A stretch of DNA of 64,000 nt, from positions 62,001 to 126,000 of the forward strand of contig CACXAT010000002.1 of the NCBI GenBank assembly GCA_902765725.1. The letters run 5' to 3'. This document shows, one piece after another, positions 25,095-33,178 of this stretch. Position 1 is the stretch's first letter. The number at the start of each line of letters is the position of its first letter. The translations under genes were made by a program, and so were the position numbers. The stretch comes from an uncultured Lachnospiraceae bacterium. GTDB taxonomy: Bacteria > Bacillota > Clostridia > Lachnospirales > Lachnospiraceae. The notes under the pieces are model-generated. The model was not told the DNA's origin and ran no database searches. It saw nothing but the letters and a program-made list of their open reading frames with translations.

Positions 25095-25323
25095 GTTACA
25101 GTTCGCAGGGCAGCCGCCCTCAATTGCATAGAGTTCTGTGGGCACAGATGAAAACTATAGGAAGCCGACTGAGCTTTGCAAGTTGCTGCAGCCGCGGAAG
25201 CGACCACGCTTCTATAGGAGCTGGGAGCGGCTGCAATGCAACCGCAGCAAAGCGAAGGCAGGCGACGTGTTTTCATTGTGCCCGCAGACTCGACGCAATG
25301 TAGGCTGCCCTGCGAACTGTAAC
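25095..25323. repeat. 229-bp palindromic, MITE-like element
   Basis: The only element in the 379-base gap between the PfkB and ABC-F genes. The ends are perfect 21-base inverted repeats: 25095-25115 pairs with 25303-25323. Inside, imperfect pairing continues (25140-25155 with 25269-25283; TGCAGCCGC at 25187-25195 with its complement at 25227-25235) and the apex is a GAAGCG/CGCTTC hairpin with a 4-base loop at 25197-25212. There is no open frame worth reporting in it and no clear target-site duplication. It looks like a non-autonomous mobile element or a structured RNA; no transposase is nearby. Confidence 0.75.
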
Positions 25324-25340
25324 GGGCGGGGCTGAAAGAG

Positions 25341-25369
25341 CTTTCCATCCGGGGAAATATGTATATAAT
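25341..25369 (+). promoter_or_regulatory. Possible promoter for the ABC-F operon
   Basis: A perfect TATAAT (25364-25369) with a TG three bases upstream lies 36 bases before the start codon. The -35 position (CTTTCC) is poor, so the call rests on the -10 element. Confidence 0.4.
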
Positions 25370-25405
25370 GTATCCTTAAGACAAGTACGCAAGAGAGAGT
25401 TGGTT

Positions 25406-27223
25406 ATGAATCGTCTGAATCTGGAACAAATAGGAAAATCATACGGGACCCGGGATCTGTTTCACGGCGTCACGATGGGGATCGAATCGGGAGACAGGAT
25501 CGGCCTGATCGGAATCAACGGGACCGGCAAGTCCACGCTGCTGAAGGTGGTCGCGGGCGCGGTCGAGCCTGATGAGGGACAGATCGTCGCCGGGCGGGAT
25601 GTCACGATCGCAGCTCTTGCCCAGAGCCCTGTATATCCCCCTGGCACAAGGGTGCTGGACGTGGTGATGCGGGGAAGAAAGAGCGGGTCCGAGGAGGAAG
25701 CGCAGGCACGCTCGATGCTGAACCGTCTGGGGATGACTGATCACAGCGCCCTGATGGAGACTCTCTCCGGCGGCCAGAGGAAGAGGGTGGCGCTGGTGCA
25801 GACGCTGCTGTCAGGCGCCGAACTGCTGATCCTGGATGAGCCGACCAACCATCTGGACCAGGATATGATCCTGTGGCTGGAGGAGTATCTGAAGCATTTC
25901 AGGGGGGAGCTTCTTCTGGTCACCCATGACCGGTATTTCCTGGACAGGGTCACCACGAAGATCGCCGAGCTGGACCGCGGCACTCTGTACGTCTACGAAG
26001 GGAATTACGAAACCTATCTTGAGAAGAAGGCCGAGCGCCTGGCACTGGAGGCCAGCACCCAGCACAAGCGCGAGAACCTGATGCGCACGGAGCTTGCGTG
26101 GATCCGCCGGGGCGCGCAGGCCAGGTCCACCAAGCAGCAGGCCAGGATCCACCGGTTCGAGGATCTGCAGGAAGCCTCCCGGGAGGCCCGGAGGCGGCTG
26201 GAGCAGAGTACTCTCACCATGAGCTCTGTCACGACCAGACTCGGGAAGAAGACCATAGAAGTCAGTCATATCCGCAAGGCATATGAGGACCGTGTCCTGA
26301 TCGATGATTTCAGCTATATCTTTCTTCGGGATGACCGGATCGGGATCGTCGGTCCCAACGGCTGCGGCAAATCGACTCTGATGAACATTATATCCGGCGC
26401 GCTGGAGCCGGACAGCGGCAGCGTGACGGTGGGAGAGACCGTGAGGATCGGTTATTTCCGCCAGGAGAGCGTGGTTCCGGATGAGACCCAGACGGTCCTT
26501 GAGTATGTGAAAAATCACGGAGAATACGTGAGGACGGCGGACGGGCTGATCACGGCCTCCCAGATGTGCGAGAAGTTCATGTTCGACGCCAGGATGCAGT
26601 GGGCGAAGATCAGCGCGCTGTCGGGCGGAGAGCGGAGAAGACTCTATCTTCTCTCGGTGCTGATGGAGCAGCCCAACGTACTGCTGCTGGACGAACCGAC
26701 CAATGACCTGGATATAGAAACACTGGAGATCTTTGAGGACTATCTGGATCATTTCCTGGGCATCGTCATTACGGTGTCCCATGACCGGTATTTCCTCGAC
26801 CGGATTGTGAACCGCGTCTTTGCCTTTGAGCAGAACGGAGTGCTGAAGCAGTACGAAGGCGGATATACGGACTATTACGAGAAGAGCCGTGATGAGAGCC
26901 GGGAGAGCAGCCCTGCGGGAAAGGCGTCCGGACAGCGCAATCTCGCCTCTTCCGAGCAGTACGCGCAGCAAAAGAGCATGTCCCGCAAGCGGAAGATGAC
27001 CTACAGGGAGCAGCAGGAATACGATCATATCGATGAGGAGATCGCTGCTCTGGAGGAGAAGATCGCTGAGCTGGACGCGCAGATCCTGGAATGCGCGACG
27101 CAGTATACGAAGCTGGAGGAGCTGTCAAAGCTTCGGGAGGAGACACAGGCTCTGCTGGAGGCAAAGGAAGAGCGCTGGCTGGAGCTGAATGAACTTGCGG
27201 AGGAGATCGCTGCACAGACATGA
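25406..27223 (+). CDS. ABC-F family ATPase (Uup-like)
   Basis: A 605-residue protein with two ATPase domains and no membrane part. Domain 1 has Walker A GINGTGKST and signature LSGGQRKR; domain 2 has GPNGCGKST and LSGGERRR; both Walker B motifs (LLILDEPTNHLD, LLLLDEPTNDLD) are intact. A basic linker (about residues 225-295) and a C-terminal coiled coil (REQQEYDHIDEEIAALEEKIAELD) put it in the Uup/EttA-like group that acts on ribosomes. The ATG at 25406 was preferred to the TTG at 25400. Its stop overlaps the next start (ATGA), beginning a run of coupled genes for GTPase and tRNA proofreading. Confidence 0.93.
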   Translation: MNRLNLEQIGKSYGTRDLFHGVTMGIESGDRIGLIGINGTGKSTLLKVVAGAVEPDEGQIVAGRDVTIAALAQSPVYPPGTRVLDVVMRGRKSGSEEEAQARSMLNRLGMTDHSALMETLSGGQRKRVALVQTLLSGAELLILDEPTNHLDQDMILWLEEYLKHFRGELLLVTHDRYFLDRVTTKIAELDRGTLYVYEGNYETYLEKKAERLALEASTQHKRENLMRTELAWIRRGAQARSTKQQARIHRFEDLQEASREARRRLEQSTLTMSSVTTRLGKKTIEVSHIRKAYEDRVLIDDFSYIFLRDDRIGIVGPNGCGKSTLMNIISGALEPDSGSVTVGETVRIGYFRQESVVPDETQTVLEYVKNHGEYVRTADGLITASQMCEKFMFDARMQWAKISALSGGERRRLYLLSVLMEQPNVLLLDEPTNDLDIETLEIFEDYLDHFLGIVITVSHDRYFLDRIVNRVFAFEQNGVLKQYEGGYTDYYEKSRDESRESSPAGKASGQRNLASSEQYAQQKSMSRKRKMTYREQQEYDHIDEEIAALEEKIAELDAQILECATQYTKLEELSKLREETQALLEAKEERWLELNELAEEIAAQT

Positions 27224-28176
27224 CAAAGGTGGATCTGATCACCGGATTCCTGGGATCCGGGAAGACGACATTTCTGAACCTGTATGCAGGATGGCTGCTG
27301 GATCAGGGACAGAAGATCGGTATTATTGAAAATGACTTCGGCGCCGTGAACGTGGACATGCTGCTGCTCCAGGATCTGGAGGAGCGGGGGGCCAGCACCG
27401 AGATGGTGGCCGCGGCAGATCCGGACTGTTACCGCAGGCGGTTCAAGACAAAGCTGATCGCCCTTGGCATGCAGGGATTTGACCGTGTGCTGATCGAGCC
27501 CTCGGGCATCTATGATCCGGATGAGTTTTTTGACGTGCTGTACGAGGAGCCCCTCAGCCGCTGGTATGAGATCGGCAGCGTGATCGCCATCGCGGACGCG
27601 AAGCTGGAGGAGGATCTGTCCGAAGAGGCGCAGTACCTGCTGGTATCGCAGCTGGCAGACGCCGGGAGGGTCGTCCTGTCAAGGACACAGGAGGCTTCGC
27701 CGGAACAGATGGAGCGCACCATAGAGCGGATCAATCGGGCGATGGAGCGGTTTGGCTGCCGCAGGAGATTCGGATCTGAGGTGATCACCGCGGACTGGAA
27801 GGACCTGACGGAGGAAGACTTCCGGGTCCTTGCCGGGTGCGGATACAGGCAGGAAGACCATACCAGGCTTCAGGTGGTGAAGGACGGAGGCTTCGGCTCC
27901 GTGTACTATATGAATCTGGATATGACCCCTTCGAAACTGCAGGAGACGGCCCGGAAGCTGTTTGATGATACGCAGTGCGGGCGGGTCTTCCGTGTCAAGG
28001 GATTTATCCCCCGGGACGGAGGATGGCTGGAGGTCAACGCTACCCGCGACGGGGTGCGGACCACGCACATTGCCAGAGGACAGAACGTAGTGATCCTGGT
28101 CGGCGAAGACCTGAAAAAAGACCGGATCGATCTTTATTTTCAAAAGACAGAGAACAGACAGGAGATGGAACCATGA
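27220..28176 (+). CDS. G3E-family GTPase (CobW-like) with altered motifs
   Basis: A 318-residue P-loop protein. Walker A GFLGSGKTT (residues 9-17) and the Glu/Ser switch motif VLIEPSGIYDP match the G3E/CobW family of metal-insertion GTPases. Two features are off: the metal-binding CxCC motif of most members is replaced by PDCYRRR with a single Cys, and the guanine-specificity motif NKxD reads SRTQ. The C-terminal CobW_C domain (GFGSVYYMNL to HIARGQNVV) is present. It may bind ATP or have lost metal handling. It is coupled at both ends to the ABC-F and YbaK genes, which points to translation-related work, not cobalamin synthesis. Confidence 0.85.
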   Translation: MTKVDLITGFLGSGKTTFLNLYAGWLLDQGQKIGIIENDFGAVNVDMLLLQDLEERGASTEMVAAADPDCYRRRFKTKLIALGMQGFDRVLIEPSGIYDPDEFFDVLYEEPLSRWYEIGSVIAIADAKLEEDLSEEAQYLLVSQLADAGRVVLSRTQEASPEQMERTIERINRAMERFGCRRRFGSEVITADWKDLTEEDFRVLAGCGYRQEDHTRLQVVKDGGFGSVYYMNLDMTPSKLQETARKLFDDTQCGRVFRVKGFIPRDGGWLEVNATRDGVRTTHIARGQNVVILVGEDLKKDRIDLYFQKTENRQEMEP

Positions 28177-28745
28177 AGACAACACTGTATGACGGCGCGC
28201 CGGAGCGGGCAAATGACAGGGCGGATCTTCCCTCGGGACGTCCGGAGCAGGAGATGCGCACCTACCGATTCCTGGCCAGGGCAGGCATCACCTTCAAGCG
28301 GGCGGACCATGACATGGCTGAGACGATGGAGGACTGCAGGGAGATCGAAAAGGTGCTGAAGGCGCCTATCTGTAAGAATCTGTTCCTGTGCAACCGGCAG
28401 AAGACCGACTTCTATCTTCTGCTCATGCCCGGCGACAAGCCCTTTAAGACGAAAGAGATCACGAAGCAGATCGGCTCCGCCAGACTCTCCTTTGGTCCGG
28501 AGGAATTCATGTGGGAATACATGAACTGCCATCAGGGCAGCGCCAGCGTGCTCGGGCTGATGAATGACACCCAGGGGAAGGTCCGCCTGCTGGTGGATGA
28601 GGACCTGAAGAAGAATCCGTACCTCGGAGCCCATCCCTGCATCAATACTTCGACCCTGAAGCTTCACACGTCGGATGTATTCGGGAAGTTCCTGGAACTG
28701 ACAGGCCATGAGGCGACCTATGTCAGACTGACCGGGCAGGCCTGA
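28173..28745 (+). CDS. YbaK/ProX-type aminoacyl-tRNA editing protein
   Basis: A 190-residue protein with the YbaK/aminoacyl-tRNA deacylase domain. KNLFLCNRQKTDFYLLLMPGDKPF, QIGSARLSFG and the GSASVLGLMND stretch match free-standing ProX proteins that deacylate misacylated Ala-tRNA(Pro) or related tRNAs. The first 30 residues are extra. The start ATG at 28173 overlaps the GTPase stop (ATGA) and has an AGGAGATGG ribosome site. A stand-alone domain without ProRS, so a trans-editing role is expected from the family. D-aminoacyl-tRNA deacylase follows, giving two tRNA proofreading genes in a row. Confidence 0.9.
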   Translation: MKTTLYDGAPERANDRADLPSGRPEQEMRTYRFLARAGITFKRADHDMAETMEDCREIEKVLKAPICKNLFLCNRQKTDFYLLLMPGDKPFKTKEITKQIGSARLSFGPEEFMWEYMNCHQGSASVLGLMNDTQGKVRLLVDEDLKKNPYLGAHPCINTSTLKLHTSDVFGKFLELTGHEATYVRLTGQA

Positions 28746-28757
28746 GGGAGGGGCACT

Positions 28758-29204
28758 ATGAGATTTGTAGTTCAGAGAGTGTCCGAGGCTTCGGTGACCA
28801 TCGACGGACAGGTTAAGGGGCAGATCCAAAGGGGCTTCCTGGTCCTGATCGGCATCTGCGACAGCGACACAGAGAAGACCGCGGACCTGTATGTCCGCAA
28901 GCTGCTCGGACTTCGCATCTTTGAAGACGCCCAGGGAAAGACGAACCTCTCCCTTCGCGACGTCTCCGGAGAGCTGCTCCTGGTCTCCCAGTTCACCCTG
29001 TACGCAAACTGCCGCAAGGGCAACCGTCCGAGCTTCACGGACGCGGGCAAACCGGAACACGCGAATGCGCTGTACGAATACATCGTCAGTGAATGCCGCA
29101 AGGCCGGCTACACGGTCCAGACCGGTGAATTCGGGGCAGACATGAAGGTCTCTCTTGTCAATGACGGCCCCTTCACCATCCTGCTGGACGAACATCTGCT
29201 GTGA
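28758..29204 (+). CDS. dtd: D-aminoacyl-tRNA deacylase
   Basis: A 148-residue DTD protein. It begins [18 protein letters not shown], has the [17 protein letters not shown] block with the Ser-Gln-Phe-Thr motif, and ends with the Gly-cisPro motif in [14 protein letters not shown] removes D-amino acids (and glycine from tRNA-Ala) from tRNA in the cytosol. Length is typical (about 145-150). It lies 12 bases after the YbaK gene. Confidence 0.97.
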   Translation: MRFVVQRVSEASVTIDGQVKGQIQRGFLVLIGICDSDTEKTADLYVRKLLGLRIFEDAQGKTNLSLRDVSGELLLVSQFTLYANCRKGNRPSFTDAGKPEHANALYEYIVSECRKAGYTVQTGEFGADMKVSLVNDGPFTILLDEHLL

Positions 29205-29245
29205 GAGAGGGCGGGAATCCTGCCGGCTCAGAAGAAGGAGTGAGT

Positions 29246-29902
29246 ATGCTGAAGTACAAGGCGGTTTTATTTGACCTGGACGGCACGATCAATGATTCCG
29301 GTCCCGGGATCATGAATTCTGCCCGCTATGCCCTGGAGAAGATGGGGTACCCGGTGCCCGGGGAGGAGACACTGTGCCGGTTCGTCGGGCCGTCTTTAAT
29401 CTATTCCTTCCGGACCTTCTGCGGGATGAGCGAGGAGGACGCGCAGCAGGCGGTGGTCTGGTACCGCGCCTGTTATACGGGCGGAGAGGACTATAATCTG
29501 ACCATATATGACGGGATGGTGAGCCTGTTTGAGACGCTTCGCGAGAGGGGCGCTCTGCTTGCGGTCGTCACCTCCAAGCCGCAGGACATGGCTGAGAAGA
29601 TCCTCATACATTTTGGCCTGCGGGGGTATTTTGACTGTGTGGCCGGACGTGATATGGAAAATGAATCCAGCCAGAAGTGCCAGCTGATCCTAAGAGCCCT
29701 GCAGGAGCTGGATATCAGCCCCCGGGAGGCCGTGATGGTGGGAGATACGCGGTATGATATCATCGGTGCCCGGGAGGCGGGCTGTGACTCCATCGGCGTC
29801 ACCTACGGCTACGGTACGAAAGAGGAGCTGCAGGAGCAGAAAGCCACGTATCTGGCCGGCTGCGCGCGGGAGATCGGGGCCTGCGCCGGGCTGCATTTTT
29901 AA
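29246..29902 (+). CDS. HAD-superfamily phosphatase (phosphoglycolate-phosphatase-like)
   Basis: A 218-residue HAD hydrolase. Motif I FDLDGTINDSG with the nucleophile Asp, motif II TSKP, and motif IV VGDTRYDIIGA are intact, and the cap is the small helical type of the Gph/PgmB group. The start at 29246 was taken because GAAGGAG stands just before it; the GTG overlapping dtd lacks one. It hydrolyses a small phosphate ester, possibly 2-phosphoglycolate; not provable. It is the last gene of the ABC-F run, and a strong promoter for murA lies directly after it. Confidence 0.9.
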   Translation: MLKYKAVLFDLDGTINDSGPGIMNSARYALEKMGYPVPGEETLCRFVGPSLIYSFRTFCGMSEEDAQQAVVWYRACYTGGEDYNLTIYDGMVSLFETLRERGALLAVVTSKPQDMAEKILIHFGLRGYFDCVAGRDMENESSQKCQLILRALQELDISPREAVMVGDTRYDIIGAREAGCDSIGVTYGYGTKEELQEQKATYLAGCAREIGACAGLHF

Positions 29903-29908
29903 AAAATG

Positions 29909-29937
29909 TTTACAGATTGATTAATAATAGGTATAAT
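29909..29937 (+). promoter_or_regulatory. Strong promoter of murA
   Basis: TTTACA (29909-29914), 17-base spacer and TATAAT (29932-29937), a near-consensus sigma-A promoter. The transcript would have an untranslated leader of about 175 bases with no riboswitch that I recognise. Confidence 0.85.
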
Positions 29938-30120
29938 GTGGACGACGAGCAATATCAGCTTGTCTTTTTGCTTATGCGTTAAGGGTCGTGTGAGCAGAGA
30001 TTATCCGCTTCTGTATCCAGTGGATGGAAATACGGCAGGGCGGCTACAGGGGAGACGCTGACCGGGGAATTAAGGGATGATCCGGACGGCGGAATAATTA
30101 GTAACTGAAGAGGAAAAAGT

Positions 30121-31413
30121 ATGGAACAATATATAATCAGAGGCGGTACTGCGCTTCGCGGTGAAGTAGAGATCGGCGGCGCGAAGAATGCCGCTCTCGG
30201 TATTCTTGCCGCGGCGATCATGACGGACGAAGAGGTTCTGATCGAGAATCTCCCGGATGTCAGAGATGTCAACGTCATGCTGGAAGCCATGAACCAGATC
30301 GGCGTGAAGATTGACCGCAGGGACAGACACAGTGTAGTCCTGTGCGGTGCAGACATCGGCGATGTGAATATCGAGTACGAATACATCAAGAAGATCCGCG
30401 CCAGTTACTATCTGCTCGGCGCTCTGCTCGGCAAGTACAAGAAAGCAGAGGTCCCGCTTCCCGGCGGGTGCAACATCGGTTCCAGACCGATCGACCTGCA
30501 TCTGAAGGGCTTTAAGGCGCTGGGAGCGAAGGTTACGATCCAGAATGGAAGCATCTGTGCCAACGCGCAGCTGCTGAAGGGACGCCATATCTTCCTGGAT
30601 ACCGTGTCCGTAGGCGCCACCATCAATATCATGATGGCAGCCTCCATGGCAGAGGGAAGAACGGTCATAGAGAACTGTGCCAAGGAGCCCCACGTTGTCG
30701 ACGTGGCGAACTTCCTGAACAGCATGGGTGCCAATATCAAGGGCGCCGGTACGGATGTGATCCGTATTGTCGGTGTGGAGAAGCTGCACGCGACAGAGTA
30801 TTCCATCATTCCGGACCAGATCGAGGCAGGAACCTATATGTTCGCGGCGGCATGCACCGGAGGAGACGTTCTCGTGAAGAATGTCATCCCGAAGCATCTC
30901 GAAGCTACGATCTCGAAGCTTCTTGAGATCGGCTGCGATATCGAGGAATATGACACGGCAGTGCGGGTGAAGGCTCCCGCAAGGCTTTCCTGTGCCAACG
31001 TGAAGACGCTTCCCTATCCCGGCTATCCGACGGATATGCAGCCCCAGATTGGTGTCGCGCTGTCCATGGCAGAGGGTACGAGCATCGTGACGGAGAGCAT
31101 CTTTGAGAACCGTTTCAAGTATCTGGATGAGCTTGCCCGCATGGGCGCGGTCTCCAAGGTGGAAGGCAATACGGCGGTGATCTCCGGAGTAGAAAAGCTC
31201 ACAGGAGCCCGTGTCAGCGCACCTGACCTGAGAGCCGGCGCGGCGCTGGTCATCGCAGGGCTTGCGGCGGAAGGCATCACCATGATCGATGACATCATCT
31301 ATATCCAGAGAGGATATGAGAACTTCGATCAGAAGCTGAGAGGCCTCGGGGCCAAGATCGAGTGCGTCAGCTCCGAACGTGAGGCGCGCAAGTTTGTGCT
31401 CATGGTCGGGTAA
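30121..31413 (+). CDS. murA: UDP-N-acetylglucosamine 1-carboxyvinyltransferase
   Basis: A 430-residue EPSP-synthase-fold enzyme catalysing the first committed step of peptidoglycan synthesis, transfer of enolpyruvate from PEP to UDP-GlcNAc. Lys22 (in GGAKNAALG) and the active-site Cys117 (in PGGCNIGSRPIDLH) are present, so it should be fosfomycin-sensitive in type. Other family signatures are the PDQIEAGTYM and YPTDMQPQ blocks. It is transcribed alone, from a strong promoter, with a terminator after it. Firmicutes often carry two copies; this may be MurA1 or MurZ. Confidence 0.97.
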   Translation: MEQYIIRGGTALRGEVEIGGAKNAALGILAAAIMTDEEVLIENLPDVRDVNVMLEAMNQIGVKIDRRDRHSVVLCGADIGDVNIEYEYIKKIRASYYLLGALLGKYKKAEVPLPGGCNIGSRPIDLHLKGFKALGAKVTIQNGSICANAQLLKGRHIFLDTVSVGATINIMMAASMAEGRTVIENCAKEPHVVDVANFLNSMGANIKGAGTDVIRIVGVEKLHATEYSIIPDQIEAGTYMFAAACTGGDVLVKNVIPKHLEATISKLLEIGCDIEEYDTAVRVKAPARLSCANVKTLPYPGYPTDMQPQIGVALSMAEGTSIVTESIFENRFKYLDELARMGAVSKVEGNTAVISGVEKLTGARVSAPDLRAGAALVIAGLAAEGITMIDDIIYIQRGYENFDQKLRGLGAKIECVSSEREARKFVLMVG

Positions 31414-31452
31414 ACCGGCGCATTTCAGACAGATTTCATATTTGCATGATAC

Positions 31453-31488
31453 AATTCGGGCGCTCTATGTAGCGCTCGAATTCATTTT
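31453..31488 (+). terminator. Intrinsic terminator after murA
   Basis: AATTCGGGCGCT pairs with AGCGCTCGAATT (one wobble) around a 6-base loop, followed by CATTTTCT. Confidence 0.82.
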
Positions 31489-31616
31489 CTGCTAGAATAA
31501 CAGCGATTTCTGTCGGCGCAGGCCCCCTGCAGGGTACGGGACGGGCCGCAGCAGGCAGACAGGTATTGTAGTTCCTGCCCCGGCAGGCTTTTGGCGCGTC
31601 AGGCGCATATGGGGAA

Positions 31617-32534
31617 ATGAATATGGGAAAGAGAGTCGCGGTCCTTACTGACAGCAACAGCGGGATCACGCAGAACTGCGCAAAGGGTCTGGGAGTATCC
31701 GTACTGCCGATGCCGTTTTACATCAATGACGAGCTGTTCTATGAGGACATCACCCTCACACAGGAACAGTTCTACAGACATCTGGAGGCGGACGCACAGA
31801 TCCACACCTCCATGCCTGTCGTGGGAGAGGTCCTGGACCGCTGGGACAGTCTGCTGAAGGAGTATGATGAGATCGTATACATTCCGATGTCCAGCGGGCT
31901 CTCCAGCTCCTGTGCGACTGCCAGGAATCTGGCAGAGGACTATGACGGCAGGGTCCAGGTCGTAGACAACCAGAGAATCTCCGTCACCCAGAGACAGTCT
32001 GTCCTGGACGCGGTCCGTCTGGCACAGCTTGGCTGGGATGCAGCGGCGATCAAGGAGTATCTGGAGAGAACGAAGTTTGATTCTTCGATCTACATCTATG
32101 TGCCGACCCTGAAGTATCTGAAGAAGGGCGGAAGAGTGACACCTGCGGCGGCTGCCCTGGGTACGCTGCTGCGCATCAAGCCCGTCCTGCAGATCCAGGG
32201 CGAGAAGCTGGATGCCTTTGCCAAGTGCAGGACCGTGAAAGCGTCCAAGGCGACCATGCTCAAGGCGATCGAGGATGATATCCGTGACCGGTTTGCCCTG
32301 GAGGGACAGCCGGACAGCTACTGGATCGCGGGCGCGTATTCCGGCGCACGGGATGAAGAGGTCGAGCAGTGGGTGGAAGAGATCCGGGAGGTCTATCCCG
32401 GCAAGCAGATCATCATGCAGCCGCTGTCTCTGTCGATCTCCTGCCATATCGGCCCCGGGGCACTGGCGGTGACGGTTTCAAAGAAGCTTCCTGAGAATCC
32501 GGATGAGGCGGCCTGCCGCCCGGACGTACAGTAA
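31617..32534 (+). CDS. DegV family fatty-acid-binding protein
   Basis: A 305-residue DegV/FakB-like protein. The N-terminal VAVLTDSNSGIT, the HTSMPVVGEV block with Thr-Ser, IPMSSGLSSSCATARN and the KKGGRVTP motif with LLRIKPVL are all family signatures. Members bind a fatty acid and, with a FakA kinase, make acyl phosphate for phospholipid synthesis; no fakA is here. The start at 31617 or the ATG at 31623 are both possible. A small CCTGCC/GGCAGG hairpin precedes it. It is in the same direction as the next membrane-protein gene. Confidence 0.92.
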   Translation: MNMGKRVAVLTDSNSGITQNCAKGLGVSVLPMPFYINDELFYEDITLTQEQFYRHLEADAQIHTSMPVVGEVLDRWDSLLKEYDEIVYIPMSSGLSSSCATARNLAEDYDGRVQVVDNQRISVTQRQSVLDAVRLAQLGWDAAAIKEYLERTKFDSSIYIYVPTLKYLKKGGRVTPAAAALGTLLRIKPVLQIQGEKLDAFAKCRTVKASKATMLKAIEDDIRDRFALEGQPDSYWIAGAYSGARDEEVEQWVEEIREVYPGKQIIMQPLSLSISCHIGPGALAVTVSKKLPENPDEAACRPDVQ

Positions 32535-32589
32535 CAGGCTTTGCAGGGTATTCGGCAGCCGCAGGAAGCGGCAGAGGGGGTGTCGGATT

Positions 32590-33174
32590 ATGAGAGAGGT
32601 GCTGAAGGAGGCATCGGTTTCAAGCATATTGACAGCGATCGTAGGACTGGTCCTGCTGATCATGCCGAATCTTACCAACAGGATCATCGTGTACGGCATC
32701 GCCGCGGTGCTGGCGGTGTACGGGATCGGAAGGATCTTCCGCTACATCAGGCGCAATGCGGGCGAGGGCATGATGGACCATGACCTGTCCATCGGCCTGG
32801 TCTGCGTAGTCACAGGACTGTTCATGTTCCTGTACTGCGGAGTGGTGATCAGCGTGCTTCCCTTCCTGTTCGGCCTCGGGCTGATCTTCGGAGGCACCAT
32901 GTCGGTGCAGACCGCGTTTGACGTGAGGCGGTTTCACGGAACCAGATGGACAATGCATCTGGTGATCGGCATCGCATTTGTCGTCGCAGGGATCGAAGCG
33001 ATCCGCAATCCCTTCGGGACGGCATCGCTTCTGACACGGTTCGTGGGACTGTGCTTCCTGCTTCTGGGGATCCACAGTTATATTGAAAATAAGAAAGTAG
33101 CACAGCTTCGGCGTGAATTCATGGGAAGCTCTGATATTATTGATGAAGAGGACATCAAAGCACGGAAAGGATAA
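32590..33174 (+). CDS. DUF308 (HdeD-like) membrane protein
   Basis: A 194-residue polytopic protein with six hydrophobic segments in three hairpins and a charged C-terminal tail. The repeated G-x-hydrophobic helices and short basic loops (RRNAGEG, DVRRFHG) fit the DUF308/HdeD family, whose role in Gram-positives is unknown. The start at 32590 was taken for the AGAGGGGG site; the long upstream open frame has no ribosome site. The stop is four bases before the metG start. Confidence 0.85.
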   Translation: MREVLKEASVSSILTAIVGLVLLIMPNLTNRIIVYGIAAVLAVYGIGRIFRYIRRNAGEGMMDHDLSIGLVCVVTGLFMFLYCGVVISVLPFLFGLGLIFGGTMSVQTAFDVRRFHGTRWTMHLVIGIAFVVAGIEAIRNPFGTASLLTRFVGLCFLLLGIHSYIENKKVAQLRREFMGSSDIIDEEDIKARKG

Positions 33175-33178
33175 CAGC

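Noticed and set aside
29938..30120. Possible riboswitch in the murA leader
   Set aside because: I found no conserved riboswitch core, only small hairpins.
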